Shown here piece by piece: positions 53,847 through 58,710 of a stretch of DNA of 58,710 nt. The stretch covers positions 1 to 58,710 of the forward strand of contig JALERL010000020.1 of NCBI GenBank assembly GCA_022764465.1, given 5' to 3'. This DNA is from Lachnospiraceae bacterium. Lineage in GTDB: Bacteria; Bacillota; Clostridia; Lachnospirales; Lachnospiraceae. The notes below the pieces were generated by a model, which saw only the letters and a list, made by a program, of their open reading frames with translations, was not told the DNA's origin and ran no database searches. The translations under genes and the position numbers were made by a program. Each line of letters starts with the position of its first letter. The stretch's first letter is position 1.

Positions 53847-53883
53847 GCTGTATAGGGAATTCCAAAGGATTTTCCTATACAGC
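53847..53883. promoter_or_regulatory. Long hairpin between the OPT and PqqD genes
   Basis: GCTGTATAGG (53847-53856) pairs perfectly with CCTATACAGC (53874-53883); further pairing (GAA/TTT, TCC/GGA) closes an AAA loop. It directly follows the OPT terminator and precedes the PqqD ribosome site. Half of it is the 18-base sequence also found after the MCP terminator. No T-run follows. Confidence 0.65.
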
Positions 53884-53912
53884 AAAAGCCTGCCATCTAT
53901 ATAAGATGGCAG
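53884..53912 (-). terminator. Terminator downstream of the OPT transporter gene
   Basis: CTGCCATC (53890-53897) pairs with GATGGCAG (53905-53912), loop TATATAA. On the minus strand a short TTTT follows, so it may be leaky and allow some read-through into the PqqD and pepD genes. Confidence 0.65.
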
Positions 53913-53924
53913 ACTTCCTGTCAT

Positions 53925-55847
53925 TTATGCATTTTTATTTTTCTTTCCTTTTACGACACGGATCAGTGTGTATGCAAGAAGTGCAAAGATCACAAGTCCG
54001 CCCCAGTTTCCAAGACTGAACTTACCGGAGAAATCGATCCACTCACCAAGTGACTTGCCACCAACGTTGATGATTGCAAATACCGCAAGCAAGATTCCTA
54101 CGATTCCTTCTCCTGCGATCAGACCGGAGGAATACAGGATTCCACGCTCGATCTTTTCCTTATGCTGACCTTCTGTCTCGCCTTCCTTCTTACGGTCGAA
54201 GAACCACTTGATTGCTCCACCGACCATCATCGGAGTACTTAAGTGGATCGGAAGGTAAAGACCTACTGCAAACGGAAGTACCGGAATTCTTAAGATCTCT
54301 ACAACAATCGCAATGGCTACACCGACGAAGATCAGTGTCCAAGGAAGATTGCCACCCATAACACCTTCTACTACCATCTTCATTAAGGTTGCCTGTGGTG
54401 CCGGAAGCTCGGTAGAACCATAGCTCCATGCTGCGCTTAACAGATATAAAACACCACCGATTGCAAGTGAAGCGGCTACGACACCGATCAGCTCACCGAT
54501 CTGCTGCTTCATAGGTGTTGCACCTACCAGATAACCGGTCTTAAGATCCTGTGAAGTATCTCCGGCGATTGCTGCAATGATACAGATAACAGAACCTACT
54601 GCAATGGATGCTACCATTCCAGGCATTCCGATATTGCCGGTTGCCTTTAAAATGATGGTTGCGATCAGAAGTGTTGCGATCGCCATACCGGATACCGGGT
54701 TGTTGGAGCTTCCTACCAGTCCAACCATTCTAGAAGAAACCGTCGCGAAGAAGAAACCAAACACAATAATGATAATGGCACCGATCAGGCTTACCGGAAC
54801 AGCCGGGATCAGCCACATAATGATTGCCATAATACCAATTCCAAGAATTACAAAGTTCATTGGAAGATCACGGTTTAAACGGTTGTTGGCTGCTCCGGCA
54901 TTCTTACCGTATCCCTTGATCGCCTGGGCAAATGTCTTAACAATCAGCGGCAGGGACTTGATCAGACTGATGATACCGCCTGCTGCTACTGCACCTGCAC
55001 CAATGTAACGGATGTAATTCTTCCAGATTCCCCATGTACCAGCCTCTGTAAATAACTGTGTGATGGATACATCTGCCGGGAATAAAGTTGCATCCCCACC
55101 GAATAATACAATCAGCGGCATGATCACAAACCATGCTACCGTACCACCGGCTAATAAGTATGAAGAAACCTGCGGTCCACAGATATAACCAACACCTAAC
55201 AGTGCCGGAAGTACATCCATACCGATTCCGGACCCCTTATAGCTGTTGATCTGGAAATCAACCTCACTTGGGAATACTTTAAAGCCATCTGCAACAAACT
55301 TATAAAGAGCTGCAATACCAAGTCCTTTGAATACGGTACCTGCCTTTGCACCACCTTCTTCTCCTGCCATAAGAACCTCAGCACATGCCTTTCCTTCCGG
55401 ATAAGGGAGTGTTCCATGCTCCTGCACGATCAGTGCGGTACGAAGTGGGATCATAAACAGGACACCGATCACACCACCGATCAATGCGATCAGGGAAATC
55501 TCTACCAGCGAAGGTGCTGCATCGCCGCTTTCTGCTGCCCACATAAATAATGCCGGCAATGTGAAGATCGCACCTGCTGCAAGGGATTCACCCGCAGATC
55601 CGATGGTCTGTACCATGTTGTTCTCTAAAATAGAATCTCTCCGCAGAATCACACGGATGATTCCCATGGAAATAACTGCTGCCGGTATAGATGCCGATAC
55701 AGTCATTCCGACTCTTAAGCCCAGATATGCATTTGCAGCACCAAAGACAACTGCGATAATGATACCCAGTACGATCGAAGTTACCGTAAGCTCCGGCATC
55801 ACTTTGTCAGCCGGAACGTATGGCTTAAACTCGTTCTCGTTGTTCAT
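53925..55847 (-). CDS. OPT family oligopeptide transporter
   Basis: A 640-residue transporter with about 14-16 membrane helices of the oligopeptide transporter superfamily. Typical features are AANAYLGLRVGMTVSASIPA near the N-terminus, LPYPEGKACAEVL, and SSNNPVSGMAIATLL. Members import short peptides or metal chelates by proton coupling. AGGAGG is upstream of the ATG, and a consensus promoter precedes it. Confidence 0.92.
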   Translation of the reverse strand: MNNENEFKPYVPADKVMPELTVTSIVLGIIIAVVFGAANAYLGLRVGMTVSASIPAAVISMGIIRVILRRDSILENNMVQTIGSAGESLAAGAIFTLPALFMWAAESGDAAPSLVEISLIALIGGVIGVLFMIPLRTALIVQEHGTLPYPEGKACAEVLMAGEEGGAKAGTVFKGLGIAALYKFVADGFKVFPSEVDFQINSYKGSGIGMDVLPALLGVGYICGPQVSSYLLAGGTVAWFVIMPLIVLFGGDATLFPADVSITQLFTEAGTWGIWKNYIRYIGAGAVAAGGIISLIKSLPLIVKTFAQAIKGYGKNAGAANNRLNRDLPMNFVILGIGIMAIIMWLIPAVPVSLIGAIIIIVFGFFFATVSSRMVGLVGSSNNPVSGMAIATLLIATIILKATGNIGMPGMVASIAVGSVICIIAAIAGDTSQDLKTGYLVGATPMKQQIGELIGVVAASLAIGGVLYLLSAAWSYGSTELPAPQATLMKMVVEGVMGGNLPWTLIFVGVAIAIVVEILRIPVLPFAVGLYLPIHLSTPMMVGGAIKWFFDRKKEGETEGQHKEKIERGILYSSGLIAGEGIVGILLAVFAIINVGGKSLGEWIDFSGKFSLGNWGGLVIFALLAYTLIRVVKGKKNKNA

Positions 55848-55926
55848 TTTATCTAATCCTCCTGATGTTTTATAAGGTTATCACTGTAATATGTTAAAGT
55901 AACAGCTTTTAACCAAAGTAATACCG

Positions 55927-55955
55927 ATTATAGCTTGAGGTTATAGATCTGTCAA
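55927..55955 (-). promoter_or_regulatory. Consensus sigma-A promoter of the OPT transporter gene
   Basis: TTGACA (55950-55955) and TATAAT (55927-55932) with a 17-base spacer on the minus strand: a full consensus match. It predicts strong basal expression of the transporter. The 55848-56014 gap holds this promoter and a roughly 70-base leader. Confidence 0.85.
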
Positions 55956-56014
55956 TGGAACTTTCTTCTAATTTGTGGTTCTAAATTTCGTACATTTTTA
56001 CTTAACACTCCTCT

Positions 56015-58710
56015 TTACGGAACCGGTCGTGCGATCATAACAATATTGCTTAGCGGCCAGTAACCATACAGCGGCTTCTCCAACCGGCTGCCCTGTCCAT
56101 AATACATTGAAACATGGTAGATACCACGATACCTGCCGTTATCTCTTCCACCATAGAAGATCAGATCTCCCGGACGAAGCTGTGATACATCCACTGCCTG
56201 ATATGCGATCACTTTTCCGGCAGCCTCTAAGTGTGATGCCATTCCTGCTGCTGTCGGTGCCCATGAGGCACTGCCTCCAAGAAGTGCAGCATTACAGCCA
56301 TAGGCGCGGAAGACCAGTGAACTGCAGTCATAATACCCCGGTGTCATACGATAAGGCTGGCTGTAAGTAGAAGAAGAAATAATCTGATATCCGCCCCTGC
56401 ATGCATTGATTGCATCACGGGATGCCACTTCTACCCAGAACTTCATCTCTTTTCCATCTACGGTTGCGATGATGTTGGTACTTCCACCTGCAGCTGCAAT
56501 GACTGTGCCACCTTCTGTTACTCCGGCAACACCACCATTCTCAGAACGATAGGACACTGCGCTCTTACTGCATGTTCCATTTATCGTAATCTGTGCGGTA
56601 TCTCCCGGTGCAAGACATGCATAACTGCTTTGCAGGGATGGATTCGTAACATAGATTGTACAGCTTAATTTTTTTCCGTCTACTGTTATCGTCACCTTGG
56701 CATTTCCGGTCTTTTTCGCATAAAGTGTTCCATTTGCAGTAACGGATACAACGGACTTTTTCGCTGACTTATAACGGATATTGCTGTAGCTGTTTGTTCC
56801 CGTCAATGCAAGCTTCTTCTCCTGCCCAAGCAAAAGGATCCGGTATCCCGCTTTCAGCTTCGGATCTGATACCCGCAGACTGCTGCGGTAAGTATAACGC
56901 TTACCATTTTTACAGGTAACAAGTGCCTTGATATTGGTAGATCCTGCCTTTTTTCCTTTGACAAGTCCGCTCTTCGCATTGATGGCTGCGATCTTGGTAT
57001 TTTCTGAGATCCATTTCACAGACTTTACCGCAGAGCCTCTGCCGGCATTTTTTAACTTCATCTGATGGCTTGTCTTTTTCGCGATGGACAGATCCTGATC
57101 CGTGATTCCGGAATCACATACCTTGATCTGACAGGTATCGCGCCAGTACAGGTAATCACCATCCACATAGATATAAGTGCTTGCAACTAATACCACGGTA
57201 CTCTTTCCGGATGCTTTTACCGTAGCGACATTATCCTTGCTGCTTACCGTTGAAGCCCCGTTGTTCTCATCGAGATAATAGGACACACCCTGATAAGAGG
57301 ACATATTTTTAACCGAAAAACGTGCTGTCTTGCCAGTCATAATCGTTGCCTTATGGCGGTTCAGACTGTATCGGTTCTTCACAACCTTAACCTTGCAGGA
57401 AGCCTTTGCGCCCGGCACATATGCAGTAATTTTTACCGTACCGCTTTTTACTCCGGTAACCTGTCCGTTCTTATCTACCGTCGCGATCTTCTTGTTGGAT
57501 GACTTATACTTCACTTTATCCGACAGATTTGACTGTACCCATATCTGAAAACTGTTTTTCTCAAAAACAGCTTTCTGCGCATACGTGATCTTGACCGAAG
57601 GCTTCTTCACTGTGACCTTACAGCTTTTGGTTACACCATTTGCACTTGCCGAAATAGTCACGGTTCCTGTCTTCTTCGGTGTTACCACACCCTTAGAGTT
57701 GACCGTTGCGATCTTCTTATTCGAAGATTTCCATGTGATCTTCGCAGCCGGCGTTGCCTTTGCAGTAAATGTAACCGGATTTTTCACATACACGGTCTTT
57801 CTGCCCTTTAATGTAAGTGCTGGCTTTTTCACTGTGACACTGCAGGTAGTGCTTACGCCATTTGCTGTAGCCGTGATCGTTGCCTTTCCGGCTCCCTTTG
57901 GTATCACTTTTCCGTTCTTATCCACGATGGCAGCTTTTTTATTGGAAGTTTTCCACATCACAGTGCCGGATGGATTCACTTTTGCACGAAGTATGACGCC
58001 ATTCTTCTGCGTGGTATACAGGGTACACTTTGTCTTGTTTAATGTGATCTCATTTGCTACTTCTACCTTACATTCTGCCATCATGCCACCGCAGGTAACA
58101 CGGATCGTAACAACGCTTTTTCCGGTCTTTTTATCCGCAGAAATTGCCTGTATCATTCCCTTGTCATCCACGCTTACCAGCTTCGGATCAGAGGATTCAT
58201 AGGAATAATCCGTCGCGGACAGATTTCCTAATATGTACCCGTCCTCATCATATGCCACAAAAGCAAGCTGACTGCTCTTTCCGGGTGCAAGCGTAAGCTC
58301 GGTATACGTAAGTACGATTTTAGAACACTTGATGCTCTCCTGTTCTGTGTCATCTTCTGTACTTTCTTCAGTGTTCCCTTCCTCCGGCAGATCGCCGGTT
58401 GGTGCCAACTCCGTATCTTCTTCCGGCTCCCGGATGGTTTCCGTCTCTGTCTCTGCTTCCGCTGGCTGCTCCGTTACAATCTCTGATGATTTTTCTGTGG
58501 ACTGCTCCGTTGCTGTTTCTGTAGCTTCTTCCACCGGTTCTTCTGTTGTTGCTTCTGTAACTCCTTCGACCGGTTTCTCAGTTGCCAGCTCTGCCGCTTC
58601 TTCCACGGACTCTCCGGCTGCTGTTTCTGTCGTAGCTTCCGCTGACTCCCCGGCTGCCACTTCTGTAGCCTCTTCCGCTGACTCCTTGACTTCCGTTTCT
58701 GACAACTCTT
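56015..58710 (-). CDS. Large surface protein with Ig-like (BIG2) repeats and an NlpC/P60 domain; 5' end outside the window
   Basis: The visible 898 residues are the C-terminal part; the frame is open at the window edge, so signal peptide and start are missing. Order: Glu/Thr-rich 12-residue tandem repeats, then several BIG2 Ig-like domains (for example KITWKSSNKKIATVNSKGVV), then a C40 NlpC/P60 domain (about last 105 residues) with the catalytic Cys in YDCSSLV and His in YHVSMYYG. The third active-site residue, usually a His or other polar residue, appears to be Glu in SRLEKPL. It is probably a peptidoglycan endopeptidase displayed at the surface. Confidence 0.88.
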   Translation of the reverse strand, partial: ELSETEVKESAEEATEVAAGESAEATTETAAGESVEEAAELATEKPVEGVTEATTEEPVEEATETATEQSTEKSSEIVTEQPAEAETETETIREPEEDTELAPTGDLPEEGNTEESTEDDTEQESIKCSKIVLTYTELTLAPGKSSQLAFVAYDEDGYILGNLSATDYSYESSDPKLVSVDDKGMIQAISADKKTGKSVVTIRVTCGGMMAECKVEVANEITLNKTKCTLYTTQKNGVILRAKVNPSGTVMWKTSNKKAAIVDKNGKVIPKGAGKATITATANGVSTTCSVTVKKPALTLKGRKTVYVKNPVTFTAKATPAAKITWKSSNKKIATVNSKGVVTPKKTGTVTISASANGVTKSCKVTVKKPSVKITYAQKAVFEKNSFQIWVQSNLSDKVKYKSSNKKIATVDKNGQVTGVKSGTVKITAYVPGAKASCKVKVVKNRYSLNRHKATIMTGKTARFSVKNMSSYQGVSYYLDENNGASTVSSKDNVATVKASGKSTVVLVASTYIYVDGDYLYWRDTCQIKVCDSGITDQDLSIAKKTSHQMKLKNAGRGSAVKSVKWISENTKIAAINAKSGLVKGKKAGSTNIKALVTCKNGKRYTYRSSLRVSDPKLKAGYRILLLGQEKKLALTGTNSYSNIRYKSAKKSVVSVTANGTLYAKKTGNAKVTITVDGKKLSCTIYVTNPSLQSSYACLAPGDTAQITINGTCSKSAVSYRSENGGVAGVTEGGTVIAAAGGSTNIIATVDGKEMKFWVEVASRDAINACRGGYQIISSSTYSQPYRMTPGYYDCSSLVFRAYGCNAALLGGSASWAPTAAGMASHLEAAGKVIAYQAVDVSQLRPGDLIFYGGRDNGRYRGIYHVSMYYGQGSRLEKPLYGYWPLSNIVMIARPVP
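58421..58710. repeat. 36-bp tandem repeats encoding a Glu/Thr-rich segment
   Basis: About eight in-frame units of 36 bp encode 12-residue repeats such as EATEVAAGESAE and ATTETAAGESVE, with divergence toward the 3' end. The array continues to the window edge and may be longer. It would form a flexible acidic stalk. Confidence 0.8.

Noticed and set aside
57585..58202. Rightward 205-codon open frame inside the Ig-like protein gene
   Set aside because: It is the complement of repetitive BIG2 coding sequence; its composition reflects those repeats and there is no start signal.
1..58710. tRNA, rRNA, riboswitch, insertion sequence or prophage genes
   Set aside because: No cloverleaf, rRNA stretch, known riboswitch core, transposase or integrase was recognised by reading; a covariance-model search was not possible here.

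Overview
This window is a chromosomal segment of a low-to-mid GC, spore-forming, probably motile Clostridia bacterium. I judge it to be Lachnospiraceae, in or near the Roseburia/Agathobacter group. The grounds are the radC-mreBCD-mrdA-minCDE-rodA-mgsA order, the pdp-yqfC-yqfD-phoH-ybeY order, a split transketolase, AGGAGG-type ribosome sites, an MCP, and yqfC/yqfD. The species cannot be fixed from sequence alone. All intact genes except one (a DUF378 protein at 9050) lie on the minus strand. I see no rRNA, tRNA, CRISPR array, insertion sequence or prophage.

Layout by + coordinate (transcription runs right to left). 1-2.9 kb: a cytidylate-kinase-like protein and a methyl-accepting chemotaxis protein, each with its own promoter and terminator. 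2.9-8.9 kb: an ylm-type division cluster (HlyD-like membrane protein, ylmE, sepF, ylmH), then aroB, lspA and rluD. 9-9.8 kb: DUF378 (+) and a small P-loop protein converging on a shared terminator. 9.8-20.2 kb: a tight cell-shape and division run, radC, mreB, mreC, mreD, a PBP2-type transpeptidase, minC, minD, minE, rodA, mgsA and a D,D-carboxypeptidase lipoprotein. 20.2-31 kb: a PLP enzyme, miaA, mutL, mutS, two FAD proteins and a DUF308 protein. 31-41 kb: a BofC-like protein, a SpoVB/MurJ-like flippase, a DUF3048 lipoprotein, ybeY, a truncated PgpH-like HD protein, phoH, yqfD, yqfC, pdp, rlmH and a zinc-ribbon membrane protein. 41.1-44.8 kb: an accessory region with two decayed acetyltransferase genes, a LOG-family gene, unidentified remnants and a three-gene flavin/redox cassette (PNPOx-like protein, Fe-S flavoprotein, HTH/zinc-ribbon regulator). 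44.8-58.7 kb: a LysM membrane protein, split transketolase, recR, ybaB, dnaX, phosphofructokinase, pepD, an orphan PqqD protein, an OPT transporter, and the 3' part of a large Ig-like/NlpC-P60 surface protein cut by the window edge.

Most of the window is conserved housekeeping. The main points of interest are proteins that keep a fold but lack expected catalytic residues (MgsA without its catalytic Asp, a PgpH-like protein whose HD pair is Tyr-Arg, a LysM protein with what looks like an MPN/JAMM domain lacking the metal site), a phosphofructokinase with a mixed donor signature, a sigma-E-like promoter that appears to give a leaderless yqfC mRNA, an orphan PqqD/RRE-type protein between a dipeptidase and an oligopeptide transporter, an exact 18-base repeat following two terminators 53 kb apart, in-frame minisatellites in mutL and the surface-protein gene, and palindromes placed at several promoters. 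I found no clear complete novel system. The best candidates for undescribed biology are the LysM/MPN-like protein and the PqqD-peptidase-transporter neighbourhood.
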